14,563 bases of DNA from Caryophanales bacterium UBA6768. GTDB lineage: Bacteria > Bacillota > Bacilli > Bacillales_D > Amphibacillaceae. A program made the translations under genes and the position numbers. The DNA is taken from positions 1-14,563 of the forward strand of contig DKGO01000136.1 in NCBI GenBank assembly GCA_002453315.1. The letters run 5' to 3'. Below the pieces are notes generated by a model, which saw only the letters and a program-made list of their open reading frames with translations, had not been told where the DNA came from and did no database searches. Positions 1 to 7,325 of the stretch are shown piece after piece. Numbering within the stretch: the stretch's first letter is position 1; every line of letters starts with the position of its first letter.

Positions 1-40
1 TGACATATTACCGCAGGTCTAAGTTAGATTGATAATTACT

Positions 41-124
41 TTAGTAAGAGATAATTCCATAATAAGTTTCATCCCTTATTTTGACTACCTGCATGGTTAC
101 TCTTAATAAAATGCTAGTTCCCAT
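41..124 (-). CDS. Possible 27-residue small protein downstream of the sigma factor
   Basis: A short reading frame begins at an ATG (124) preceded by a perfect AAGGAGG (136-142) and ends at TAA. The spacer of 11 bases is longer than optimal, which weakens the call. The peptide begins MGTSILLRV and ends in GIISY, with no recognised family and no clear membrane segment. It lies 73 bases downstream of the sigma factor gene on the same strand, so it could be co-transcribed. It may equally be the start of a truncated gene or chance. The strong Shine-Dalgarno is the only real support. Confidence 0.25.
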   Translation of the reverse strand: MGTSILLRVTMQVVKIRDETYYGIISY

Positions 125-197
125 TATTAAAGATACCTCCTTCATCATAACTGTAATTTTGTTTCTTATATAGTTAGACGAAATGGAATTGCGAAAT

Positions 198-1154
198 TCA
201 TCGGTGTATTTGTTTGGGAAGCCCAAATCGGCTAAATAATTTTGAATTAATGAAGTTTTGGGTGTGCAAAATTTTACCGTCTTTTATTTCAATGACATGA
301 ATGCCCCAAGGCACTAGGATGGATTTATTGTCACTTGGCATATATTGCGCAAATGCAGGATAACCACCATTCACTGTAATAGGAATAAAACGAGAACCTT
401 CACAATGCCAACGGGTTAACGTAAAAAACTTGAACAAATTTTCCTTGCCTTGGACCCACATTTCGAAAGGCGGCATGGACAGGCATCCCTCTTCATGAAA
501 CAACGCCACTAGCGCATGGATATCAAATTTCTCAAAAGCATCCACATACCGTGATAGCAGCTCATGATCTAATCCAGCATCCATTGTGCTAAGCCCTTCC
601 GAGCGGAGTTCGGTCCGGCCCATTGTCTCTCTCGCCCTTTGCAAGGCACTGTTCACAGCCGCAGCTGTCATACCTAACGTTTCCGCGATCTGCTTGGAGG
701 ACCAAACGAATGCATCCTTCAAAATAAGCACAGCACGTTGACGAGGTGGTAATGTTTGTAACAGGGCTATAAAGCAAAGTTGAAGCGTGTCTTTCCGCAC
801 GACAATGTCTTCCGGGTCATCTGTAAAGTCGGGAGAAGGCCAAATCCACGACGATTCGGGCAACGTCTTGCGAGGTTCAATGATGGAAACAGCCGGGTTA
901 AATATGTCAACGGGTAGGGCGCGGCGCTTAGCCTGTCTTAGCTTGTCTATACATATGTTTGATGCAATACGATAGATCCATGTTTTGCGCGAAGATTGTT
1001 GCTTGAATGAATTCCAGCTCCGCCAAACGCGAATGTAGGTTTCCTGAACTGCATCGTCCACGTCTTCGATAGATCCTAGCAACCTATAGCAATACGATGT
1101 TAATTCCGGCCTTAACTTCTCAAATACTTCGGGATTAAATGTGGTTTCGTTCAT
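198..1154 (-). CDS. ECF-type sigma-70 factor with C-terminal SnoaL-like domain
   Basis: Predicted extracytoplasmic-function RNA polymerase sigma factor of 318 residues, longer than a minimal ECF (about 180) because of a C-terminal extension. Region 2 spans about residues 14-78, including DVDDAVQETYIRVWRSW (31-47) and TWIYRIASNICIDKLR. Region 4 spans about 131-178, with LPPRQRAVLILKD and a helix-turn-helix around 152-174. Residues about 197-318 resemble a SnoaL/NTF2-like domain with SMPPFEMWVQG (226-236). In SigJ/SigG-like ECF groups this fused domain regulates the sigma factor in place of a separate anti-sigma protein. The SMPP..MW..G segment recalls the SigG-like (TIGR02960) group, and I do not see the DGGGK motif of ECF41. 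No anti-sigma gene is adjacent. AGGAGG lies 6 bases before the ATG. The first two-thirds are GC-rich (37 of 60 bases at 601-660) against a low-GC surrounding, suggesting transfer. Target promoters are unknown. Confidence 0.88.
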   Translation of the reverse strand: MNETTFNPEVFEKLRPELTSYCYRLLGSIEDVDDAVQETYIRVWRSWNSFKQQSSRKTWIYRIASNICIDKLRQAKRRALPVDIFNPAVSIIEPRKTLPESSWIWPSPDFTDDPEDIVVRKDTLQLCFIALLQTLPPRQRAVLILKDAFVWSSKQIAETLGMTAAAVNSALQRARETMGRTELRSEGLSTMDAGLDHELLSRYVDAFEKFDIHALVALFHEEGCLSMPPFEMWVQGKENLFKFFTLTRWHCEGSRFIPITVNGGYPAFAQYMPSDNKSILVPWGIHVIEIKDGKILHTQNFINSKLFSRFGLPKQIHR

Positions 1155-1289
1155 CCTAGCCCTCCTATTTTGTTAAATTATCTTTTAAATACTCTTGTTT
1201 TCTTAAAATTTCTATGATATCTGTTAAAGGTGTTTATTCTACTATAGGAACCACAATTATCAGAGTATTCATACATGGTCTAACACATC

Positions 1290-1470
1290 CTAATATCCAA
1301 CCTTATATCCTACAACTTCAACACCTTCTAATACCACTGTAAACGGTACCATTGGTTTGCTCTTGCCCTCTGCCAACAAACGTATTGGAATCTTTAAAAT
1401 GTCTTCTTGTAAATTTAAATCTGATTTAACAAATCGGATTCGAGAAACCCTCGATATTTAAAAAACCCAT
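1290..1470 (-). pseudogene. Frameshifted remnant of a small (about 59-residue) protein gene
   Basis: Read leftward, an ATG at 1470 follows a GAAGGGGG ribosome binding site with a five-base spacer and opens as MGFLNIEGFSN, then stops after 14 codons. In the next frame an open stretch runs as SRIRFVKSDLNLQ and on through IPIRLLAEGKSKPM to a stop at 1290-1292, ending EVVGYKVGY. The total length of 181 bases is 3 x 60 + 1. Removing one base between about 1430 and 1458, where both frames are open, would give one continuous 59-codon gene. The residue composition looks protein-like. I do not recognise the family. A programmed frameshift is possible but no slippery site is obvious, so simple decay is the better reading. 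Confidence 0.45.
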
Positions 1471-1670
1471 AAAAACCCCCTTCAATTTTTTGCTACAAAC
1501 TGGCCCGTTTTTTAAGTAACTTAATATTTAGTTTAACATAAAATAAGGTCCAAAAAGCCTTAAAACTTGTATAATGTAATCGTGTAAATTAAAAATTAGT
1601 AATATTACATTTTACATTGGGTTATTTAATAACTATACAAATTCCCTACATGTTCATACGTAAAATATGC

Positions 1671-1731
1671 AAAAAAAGTAGTTTAATGCAGGATGTAAAT
1701 TAATGTTTTGTACTCCTGAAGTAAACTACTT
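1671..1731 (-). terminator. Rho-independent terminator after the methyltransferase gene
   Basis: Imperfect inverted repeat: arms 1676-1692 and 1715-1731 match at 14 of 17 positions, including a perfect outer AAGTAGTTTA / TAAACTACTT pair, with a 22-base loop. Read leftward it runs straight into seven T (the A-run at 1671-1677). It lies 83 bases past the stop of the methyltransferase gene. The loop is larger than usual, which lowers confidence. Confidence 0.55.
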
Positions 1732-1813
1732 AATGTCAATTTGCACTTCTTTTGCAATGTATTCTATTGTTAAGTTAAAAAAGTCATTCCATTAATCCGA
1801 TTGTTTGAAGTAA

Positions 1814-2410
1814 TCATTTAATACAACTTGCTATAAACATTGAAGCATCTTGGTTCATAAAAATACAGCATCCATAATAAAACGTCTTAATTTTAATAGA
1901 TTTAAATCCAACTTCAGATAATGTCTTTTTTAGGCTTTCGTGCGAAAAACCATTATGAACCATAGGGTGATTAACCTTATCGTTTTTGTCAAAATCAACC
2001 ATAATTAGCTTACCGTCATTGTTTAAAATACTAAATAATTCTTGTAAAATGGTTTTTGTATCTGGAATATGAAGAAGGACTAAAGACATCAAAACGATGT
2101 CCACCTTAAGTTCAGGGGCACTTTTAGTAAAGTCTGAGTGAAGTGTTTTTATGTTAGTCATTCCTTTTTTAGCAATTTTGGCATTGACAACTTCTAACAT
2201 TTGCTTTGATGAATCAACTAACAAAACGGAATTCACCTGGTCTGCTATTTCTAATCCAATCAGGCCCGTGCCTCCCCCATAGTCTAATAAAGATTTTGAT
2301 TTACAATCCTTTAATTCTGGTCTTATCCCCTCGACAATTACATTGGCTAATTCTAGCTGTTTTTCCGTATCATATTTTTTTGCTATCTGTTCAAAAACAT
2401 TACTTTCCAT
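1814..2410 (-). CDS. Class I SAM-dependent methyltransferase
   Basis: Cytosolic methyltransferase of 198 residues. The S-adenosylmethionine-binding motif I is LLDYGGGTGLIGLEIA (41-56), in the usual place after an N-terminal helix region, and the acidic end of strand 2 is VLLVDSS. Later landmarks are HSDF, DIVLMSLVLLHIPD and LIMVDF, a layout typical of small UbiE/Methyltransf_11/25-like enzymes. The usual glycine-cysteine in motif I (GCGTG) is GGGTG here, which still fits the family. The acceptor cannot be inferred. AAAGGAG lies 7 bases upstream of the ATG. It appears to be transcribed alone or with the genes to its right, and a terminator follows. A 9-bp inverted repeat (2439-2447 and 2480-2488) sits in its leader, of unknown meaning. 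Confidence 0.9.
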   Translation of the reverse strand: MESNVFEQIAKKYDTEKQLELANVIVEGIRPELKDCKSKSLLDYGGGTGLIGLEIADQVNSVLLVDSSKQMLEVVNAKIAKKGMTNIKTLHSDFTKSAPELKVDIVLMSLVLLHIPDTKTILQELFSILNNDGKLIMVDFDKNDKVNHPMVHNGFSHESLKKTLSEVGFKSIKIKTFYYGCCIFMNQDASMFIASCIK

Positions 2411-2592
2411 ATTCCGCTCCTTTAGCTAAAATACATCTCCTACAAATTCCCTCAGATCATTTATGCAACAATCTGGACCATTTGTAGGGCAGGTGACAAA
2501 CCTTTATTAAGTGTTTTAATATATAACGGAACCCATTAATTTTTTAGCATACTTTTTTGTTTTACCATTTTTCAGGCTTATTCACCGACTCC
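2411..2592. other. Leader and spacer upstream of the methyltransferase
   Basis: No gene is visible. An inverted repeat CCTACAAAT / ATTTGTAGG (2439-2447 and 2480-2488, 32-base loop) lies 28 bases upstream of the methyltransferase start and could be an operator or RNA structure. No convincing sigma-A promoter was found. The small gene at 2593-2736 on the same strand may provide the transcript. Confidence 0.35.
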
Positions 2593-2736
2593 TTATTTAA
2601 ACATCCTTCTCACCATTCGTCTCCGTGTTCTCCTTGCAGCCCTTTGCACAACCCTTTGCCCTATTCTTCCACTACGGACAGCCTTCACATCATTAGAAAT
2701 TCTTAAAATCCGAAATAACATTGATAACAATCGCAA
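2593..2736 (-). CDS. Small strongly basic protein (47 residues), probable TTG start
   Basis: An unlabelled small reading frame: MRLLSMLFRILRISNDVKAV, then RSGRIGQRVVQR, AARRTRRRMVRRMFK and stop. Roughly a third of residues are arginine or lysine, clustered in the second half, behind a short hydrophobic N-terminal helix. This resembles the small basic proteins of unknown function common in Bacillaceae, but I cannot name a family. The TTG at 2736 is preferred because AAGGGAGTG ends six bases upstream. A GTG at 2745 would add three residues but sits too close to the ribosome binding site. The frame is closed by a TAG a few codons further upstream. It follows the yjbC-like gene by 80 bp on the same strand. 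The ribosome binding site lies inside a potential stem (see findings). Confidence 0.55.
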   Translation of the reverse strand: MRLLSMLFRILRISNDVKAVRSGRIGQRVVQRAARRTRRRMVRRMFK

Positions 2737-2743
2737 AGAAAAC

Positions 2744-2812
2744 ACTCCCTTCCGCTTCCGTTCTTGGACCTATCTTAGCAAATAGTTCATTTAATTAAAA
2801 GTGGAAGGGAAT
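2744..2812 (-). promoter_or_regulatory. Inverted repeat covering the small gene's ribosome binding site
   Basis: Arms 2744-2757 and 2799-2812 pair at 12 of 14 positions, including a perfect TCCCTTCC / GGAAGGGA core, with a 41-base loop. In the leftward transcript the 5' arm begins 4 bases after the yjbC-like stop codon, and the 3' arm contains the AAGGGAG of the small basic gene, followed by GTTTTCTTT. It could be a weak terminator or attenuator, or a stem that hides the ribosome binding site. The function is inference. Confidence 0.35.
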
Positions 2813-2816
2813 GACT

Positions 2817-3386
2817 TCAATCTAGCAAATCCTCCTTTTTGGCAGAGGTTTCATAAGTAAGGACATCTTCAACAGGGTCATAGGAATCACCATATAATTT
2901 TTCATCCTCATAAGTGTGAATATCTTCATATATTTGTTTCATCTGTTCATAGATTTCCTCTTCTGATTTGTTTCTTGGTGACCAATATAATATTTCCAAA
3001 TCTGTTTCTTCATTAGTGGCTAATGAACGACGGTTATACCCAATTGACCGCGCATGATGAAACCCTTCCCTTTGGTAAAAACGGAGCCTTTTCTCTGTGT
3101 CAGTATCATCATAATCAATCGGTTCTACTTCTAATATTATCGGTTTGTCTCGTTGTTTTAATTTTTCTAACAATTGATGGCCAGTCCCCTGTCCCCGGGT
3201 CTTTGGAGAAACCCATAAATAATCGATGAAAATAAACTTCTTAAATTCTGCATACATCATGACATGTGTATCACTTTCATCTTTATAATATACATCCCCT
3301 TTTTCCCGCAGCAACAATTCCATATGTTCCTTTGACTTCATTTCTTCAACAGGAAAGTATTTGTTTAATTTGTCATACCAGTGCAT
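2817..3386 (-). CDS. yjbC: YjbC-like GNAT-family N-acetyltransferase
   Basis: Putative acetyltransferase of 189 residues. The GNAT acetyl-CoA pyrophosphate-binding signature is RGQGTG at residues 64-69 (motif A, LWVSPKTRGQGTGHQLLEKL), followed by a strand LEVEP and the FYQREGF segment of motif B. The N-terminus MHWYDKLNKYFPVEEMKSKE and the acidic C-terminal tail resemble B. subtilis YjbC, which lies just upstream of spx and is linked to thiol and stress responses. Here no spx follows; a small basic gene and a methyltransferase do. The start is placed at ATG 3386, seven bases after AAAGGA. A TTG one codon upstream is possible but too close to it. The acetyl acceptor is unknown. The gene is divergent from the oxidoreductase pair across a 134-bp intergenic region. 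Confidence 0.85.
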   Translation of the reverse strand: MHWYDKLNKYFPVEEMKSKEHMELLLREKGDVYYKDESDTHVMMYAEFKKFIFIDYLWVSPKTRGQGTGHQLLEKLKQRDKPIILEVEPIDYDDTDTEKRLRFYQREGFHHARSIGYNRRSLATNEETDLEILYWSPRNKSEEEIYEQMKQIYEDIHTYEDEKLYGDSYDPVEDVLTYETSAKKEDLLD

Positions 3387-3475
3387 CAAATCATCCTTTA
3401 CATTTTTAATTTCGAAAAAACCCTGTGGAATGGAAAACTTCTTCCAATCTTGCTTTTTTCATAGTATGCTTAACC

Positions 3476-3492
3476 TATCATATTTAATGATA
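3476..3492. promoter_or_regulatory. Palindrome in the divergent promoter region
   Basis: TATCAT-ATTTA-ATGATA is a perfect inverted repeat with 6-bp arms, lying between the divergent yjbC-like gene and the oxidoreductase pair, 28 bases before the ATG of the latter. It could be a regulator site for either side. On the plus strand TATCAT could also act as a -10 element, though no good -35 is visible. Nothing identifies the regulator. Confidence 0.25.
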
Positions 3493-3520
3493 ACGAATGA
3501 CAAGTGAAGGAGAATTGCCA

Positions 3521-4513
3521 ATGATTAACGTCCTTTTAATAGGCAGTGGCACAATGGGACAAGTTCATGCAAAAGCCTATCAGCAAATGGATAATGTCAC
3601 ATTAGTAGGAGTAGTTGATCAAAATGAACACCATGGACAAATTTTTGCAGAAAATCATTATACGGACTACTATCCTTCATTAGAAAGTGCCTTACAACAA
3701 TCATCAGTAACAATCGATGTTGTCGATATTTGCTTACCTACTCACGTACATGATGAATATGTCATGAAAGTCGCTGACATAGGTTTACCTATTATTTGTG
3801 AAAAACCGATTGCCCATTCATTGGAAAAGGCACAAGAGATGATTACCTACTGTAAGGAAAAAAATGTCCAACTATTCATCGGCCATGTTGTTCGGTTTTT
3901 CCCCGAATATGTAAGAGCAAAACAATTAATTGATCAAGGCCATCTTGGAAAAATTGCCATGGTGCGAACAAAACGTGGTGGCGTTTTTCCCACTGCCACG
4001 CAACATGATTGGTATGCTGATCAGCAATTAAGTGGTGGAACAATTGTTGATTTAATGATTCATGATTTTGATTTTCTCCGTTGGTGCTTTGGAGAAGTAA
4101 CTCGTGTATATGCTAAAAGTATAATTGAAAAAAACATCCATCATATCGATTATTCCTTAGTGACATTAAGGTTTGCATCAGGTATCATTGCCCACGTAGA
4201 AGGGACTTGGGCTCACAAAGGTTTTTCAAGTTCATTTGAAATAGCCGGTGAAAATGGGGTCATCGATTATGATAGTAACAAAGCCCATTCGATTCAATTA
4301 TATGAACGAGAACTAGGAACGAACGAAATTATAACAGAGGGGCCATTACTCTATAACCCATATTACCGAGAATTACACCACTTTTTGCAATGTATTAAAG
4401 ATGGTTCTGAACCAATCGTCACTGCTCATGACGGTTATAAGGCACTTGAAATTGCTCATGCTGCTATACAATCGTTACGAAAACGAAAGCCAATTACATT
4501 ATTAACAGAATAA
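3521..4513 (+). CDS. Gfo/Idh/MocA-family NAD(P)-dependent oxidoreductase (first of pair)
   Basis: Predicted dehydrogenase of 330 residues acting on a sugar, polyol or related cyclic substrate. The N-terminal Rossmann domain carries the dinucleotide motif GSGTMG (8-13). The family signature CEKP is at 93-96, with the catalytic-site lysine K95. The C-terminal GFO/IDH/MocA domain begins around 125, and GGTIVDLMIHDFDF (172-185) supplies the conserved D177, H181 and D184. Length and layout match myo-inositol-2-dehydrogenase and glucose-fructose-oxidoreductase relatives. The start at 3521 is chosen because AAGGAGA lies seven bases before it; an upstream in-frame ATG at 3497 has no ribosome binding site. 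The gene precedes a second family member by only 15 bp, so the two form an operon. The true substrate cannot be told from sequence. Confidence 0.92.
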   Translation: MINVLLIGSGTMGQVHAKAYQQMDNVTLVGVVDQNEHHGQIFAENHYTDYYPSLESALQQSSVTIDVVDICLPTHVHDEYVMKVADIGLPIICEKPIAHSLEKAQEMITYCKEKNVQLFIGHVVRFFPEYVRAKQLIDQGHLGKIAMVRTKRGGVFPTATQHDWYADQQLSGGTIVDLMIHDFDFLRWCFGEVTRVYAKSIIEKNIHHIDYSLVTLRFASGIIAHVEGTWAHKGFSSSFEIAGENGVIDYDSNKAHSIQLYERELGTNEIITEGPLLYNPYYRELHHFLQCIKDGSEPIVTAHDGYKALEIAHAAIQSLRKRKPITLLTE

Positions 4514-4528
4514 AATGGAGGGATCACG

Positions 4529-5503
4529 ATGAAAATAGGTGTCATTAGTATGGCCCACATGCACGCTTATAGTTATTTGGCTGCAATTAAAAAAAGAAAT
4601 GACGTGGAATTAATCGGTATTGCCGATGACAATGAAGCACGCGGAAAAAAAGCAGCAAAACAATTTACAACAACCTATTATAAACATGTCAATGATTTGT
4701 TGGCGATGAACATTGATGCCGTCATCATCACCTCCGAAAATAGTCGACACGAAGAACACGTTATTGCTGCAGCGAATACAACTACGCATATTTTGTGTGA
4801 AAAACCACTTGCCCCTACCGTTGAAGCGAGTAAGAGAATGATTGACATCTGTGAAAATGCTGGTGTCATCCTACAAGTCGCCTTTCCTGTTCGTTTCCAC
4901 ACGAGCATTAAACGGGCAAAACAAATAATTGATGACAATCAAATAGGGGATATTTTAGCCATCTCTGGCACAAATAGAGGTAAATTGCCTGAAGGATGGT
5001 TTGTTGATAAAAAGCTGTCTGGTGGTGGTGCTGTTTTAGACCATACCGTACACGTCGTTGATGTGATGAGATGGATCATGAAAGCAGAAGTTTCCGAAGT
5101 ATATGCTGAAATCGATACCCGTTTATCCAATTTACCAATTGATGATTGTGGGCTCGTCACCATGGAATTTGATAATGGTGTTTTTGCCACACTAGATTGC
5201 AGTTGGTCCAGAAATAGAGCTTATCCAACTTGGGGTGATGTCACAATTGACTTCATTGGATCGAAAGGTAATTTACATGTAGACATTTTTCAACAAAAGT
5301 TACACTTATACCATAATGACGGTGTCACTTGGGATTATTGGGGCGATGATATGGATGAATTATTAATCGGTGACTTTATTAAAACCGTTCGTACCGGTAG
5401 GACTCCATCTGTGACAGGATGGGATGGATTAAAAGCTGTTGAAGTTGCCGAAGCAGCCTACAAGGCAGCAGAAAGAAAAGAGGTAGTTTTGCTAAATAGT
5501 TAA
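4529..5503 (+). CDS. Gfo/Idh/MocA-family oxidoreductase (second of pair)
   Basis: Second dehydrogenase-like protein, 324 residues. The nucleotide-binding loop is GVISMAHMHAY (4-14) rather than the usual GxGxxG, with histidines in the loop. The signature CEKP is at 90-93, and GGGAVLDHTVHVVD (165-178) carries D171, H175 and D178. Family members with a similar S-x-A-H-x-H loop exist in Bacilli as I recall them, so the gene looks intact rather than decayed. GGAGG lies eight bases before the ATG. Tandem pairing with the upstream paralogue suggests sequential or complementary oxidation and reduction steps in one carbohydrate pathway, but no kinase, transporter or isomerase accompanies them. The cofactor preference is uncertain because of the altered loop. 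Confidence 0.9.
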   Translation: MKIGVISMAHMHAYSYLAAIKKRNDVELIGIADDNEARGKKAAKQFTTTYYKHVNDLLAMNIDAVIITSENSRHEEHVIAAANTTTHILCEKPLAPTVEASKRMIDICENAGVILQVAFPVRFHTSIKRAKQIIDDNQIGDILAISGTNRGKLPEGWFVDKKLSGGGAVLDHTVHVVDVMRWIMKAEVSEVYAEIDTRLSNLPIDDCGLVTMEFDNGVFATLDCSWSRNRAYPTWGDVTIDFIGSKGNLHVDIFQQKLHLYHNDGVTWDYWGDDMDELLIGDFIKTVRTGRTPSVTGWDGLKAVEVAEAAYKAAERKEVVLLNS

Positions 5504-5547
5504 TATTTCTAGGTGACTTCCCTAGTGTTAACAAATGACTCTGACAG

Positions 5548-5571
5548 AAAAAAGGAGGATTCGAATCCTCC
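5548..5571 (-). terminator. Strong rho-independent terminator of the ABC exporter operon
   Basis: GGAGGATTCGAATCCTCC (5554-5571) is a perfect 18-bp palindrome. Read leftward it is followed directly by six T (A-run 5548-5553). It lies about 110 bases beyond the permease stop codon. On the plus strand there is no T-run after it, so it may impede but not cleanly end transcripts of the oxidoreductase pair. Confidence 0.8.
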
Positions 5572-5680
5572 CCTTCCGTATAAATTCTACATTTGTTGAT
5601 AGTCATTTCAAAACTAGTATTCGATAGATTCAGTGACATATTCGGCAAAATAATACACACCAAAATTATCTAAATTTACT

Positions 5681-7294
5681 TCATACCCCTTCAAGCATAT
5701 CCCGTCGTTGATAACCAATATAACCAATGAACATCAAAATAATGCTAATTATAGTTATTGTGATGAAAACTACTACATTGAAATTATCGACTGGCATCTG
5801 TGGGATCCAGCTTTGAATCGCTGTTTTTAAAAACCATTCCGGTAAGTCTATCATTCCTTCAAAATAATTTAATATGAAAGAATAGGCAAGATATACATAA
5901 ACAATTTTCCCCACCCTTGGTACCCATCCTAAAGCCAAAGCAGAGATGCCAATAAAGAATAAAATGGATGGTAAGAAGTTGTAACCTGCAGTAAGAAAAT
6001 CAATGACATCCATTGTAGGATTATCTCCCATCACCATGACAGCCGTACCGCCAAGCCCTCCGGCTGCTAATAATGTCCCTATGATACCTGCTAAAATAGC
6101 AATACTAATAGTCGTCCAATAGAGTTGGCTCCGCGTTACTTTAGTCGCATAAATTTGACTTAAGCGTAACTGGCTCTCCTCAGTGAACAATTTATTGACG
6201 ATGGCAATTGGTAAAATGGAAACTAAACAAATCATCACCATGATAATCATTGCCGTAAATGATTCTTCAATAGTGAATCCTGATTGACTAAACATTTGTT
6301 TCATCATGTCGTTACTTTCTAGAAAAGTTTGCATGTCTCCATAAATCGAACCGTAAGCTGCCCCCAAAATAATGAAAGCAATCATCCAACTAATGATAAT
6401 CCCTTTGTTAATTTTAATAAATAGTCCACGCACAGATAACAAAGTATCTTTTGCATTTGCCCGACCTTCCCTTTCCGGGAGATAACCAGCCCCCATATCA
6501 CGGGCCCCTTCGAGTACAAATGCAACAACAACTACAATAATAGCGAATATGATAGCAAAAATTATTGGATACCAGTTATTTTCCGTAAAAGGATAAGTGA
6601 GATATGTCCATCCAAGCGGATTTATCATAGAAAAATCCACATGAGATATATCTGTTCCCGCCCGAAGAATATATAGTAAACCAATTATCCCAAGCGATGA
6701 ACCTGTTGCGGCAGTAGATGATGGCATGATTTGAGCCATCAAAAGTGCAATCCCAGCACCGATAATTCCAGCCATTCCAACCGTTATCCCAAATAACATA
6801 GAACCTTCAACAGTAATTGTATCGGCACCAAAGCTAATCATTACCACTGCAATAAAAATTCCCAACAGGATATTAATGAAAATTGCTTCCATCATGGTTG
6901 CAAGTGAATTGGCCTGTCGTCCGACTTGAAATGATCGAACAAGTTCTGTAAGTCCAAGATCTTCTTCCTTACGTGTATGACTTACGACGTGTAAAATTGA
7001 CACAATGATCGTAAATAACCCACAGAATAATAACATTTCATGGGCATACATGGCCCCTAAAGTATAATCCGTTGCGGTTTCTATTGGTGTGGGACCAACC
7101 ATCGATATCATCGCGGGATTTTTCATTGTTTCGAACATCCCGATTAGCCCTTGCCCTTTTGCTATCTCTTTAAAAGCTGGGACAAAACCAGAAGAAAATA
7201 ATCCAAGACCTAAAATCCATATCATGATCTTTTTCCAATCACGTTTTAAATATTGCAAAAGCAACGTATCCCAACGTGCAAATTTTTCTTTCAT
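5681..7294 (-). CDS. ABC-2-type exporter permease, TnrB3-like
   Basis: Integral membrane protein of 537 residues with about a dozen hydrophobic segments in two halves of six. Examples lie near residues 24-41, 90-110, 135-160, 168-195, 240-263, 298-320, 348-372, 398-425 and 505-525. It fits the large permeases annotated as putative exporters of polyketide antibiotics (TnrB3, tetronasin resistance type, COG3559), which pair with a DrrA/BcrA-like ATPase. It lies 31 bp downstream of such an ATPase and in the same transcript as a TetR-family repressor, the usual arrangement for inducible drug efflux. The ribosome binding site GGAGG lies ten bases before the ATG; a second GGAGG precedes it. The substrate is unknown. 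A strong terminator follows. Confidence 0.87.
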   Translation of the reverse strand: MKEKFARWDTLLLQYLKRDWKKIMIWILGLGLFSSGFVPAFKEIAKGQGLIGMFETMKNPAMISMVGPTPIETATDYTLGAMYAHEMLLFCGLFTIIVSILHVVSHTRKEEDLGLTELVRSFQVGRQANSLATMMEAIFINILLGIFIAVVMISFGADTITVEGSMLFGITVGMAGIIGAGIALLMAQIMPSSTAATGSSLGIIGLLYILRAGTDISHVDFSMINPLGWTYLTYPFTENNWYPIIFAIIFAIIVVVVAFVLEGARDMGAGYLPEREGRANAKDTLLSVRGLFIKINKGIIISWMIAFIILGAAYGSIYGDMQTFLESNDMMKQMFSQSGFTIEESFTAMIIMVMICLVSILPIAIVNKLFTEESQLRLSQIYATKVTRSQLYWTTISIAILAGIIGTLLAAGGLGGTAVMVMGDNPTMDVIDFLTAGYNFLPSILFFIGISALALGWVPRVGKIVYVYLAYSFILNYFEGMIDLPEWFLKTAIQSWIPQMPVDNFNVVVFITITIISIILMFIGYIGYQRRDMLEGV

Positions 7295-7325
7295 ACTATT
7301 TCATCCTCCTTTCCTCCTATTCTGC

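Larger units (their letters stand above)
1155..1813. other. Gene-poor interval of about 660 bp
   Basis: This AT-rich stretch separates the sigma factor from the methyltransferase. It holds the broken small gene at 1290-1470 and the terminator at 1671-1731, described separately. Between about 1490 and 1670 I see no gene. A TATAAT at 1570-1575 on the plus strand has no good -35 partner and is not called as a promoter. Confidence 0.6.

Noticed and set aside
1570..1575. TATAAT on the plus strand as a promoter
   Set aside because: No acceptable -35 at 16-18 bp and no gene on that strand downstream.
2206..2487. Plus-strand frame opposite the methyltransferase
   Set aside because: It is the antisense shadow of a well-supported gene and has no ribosome binding site.
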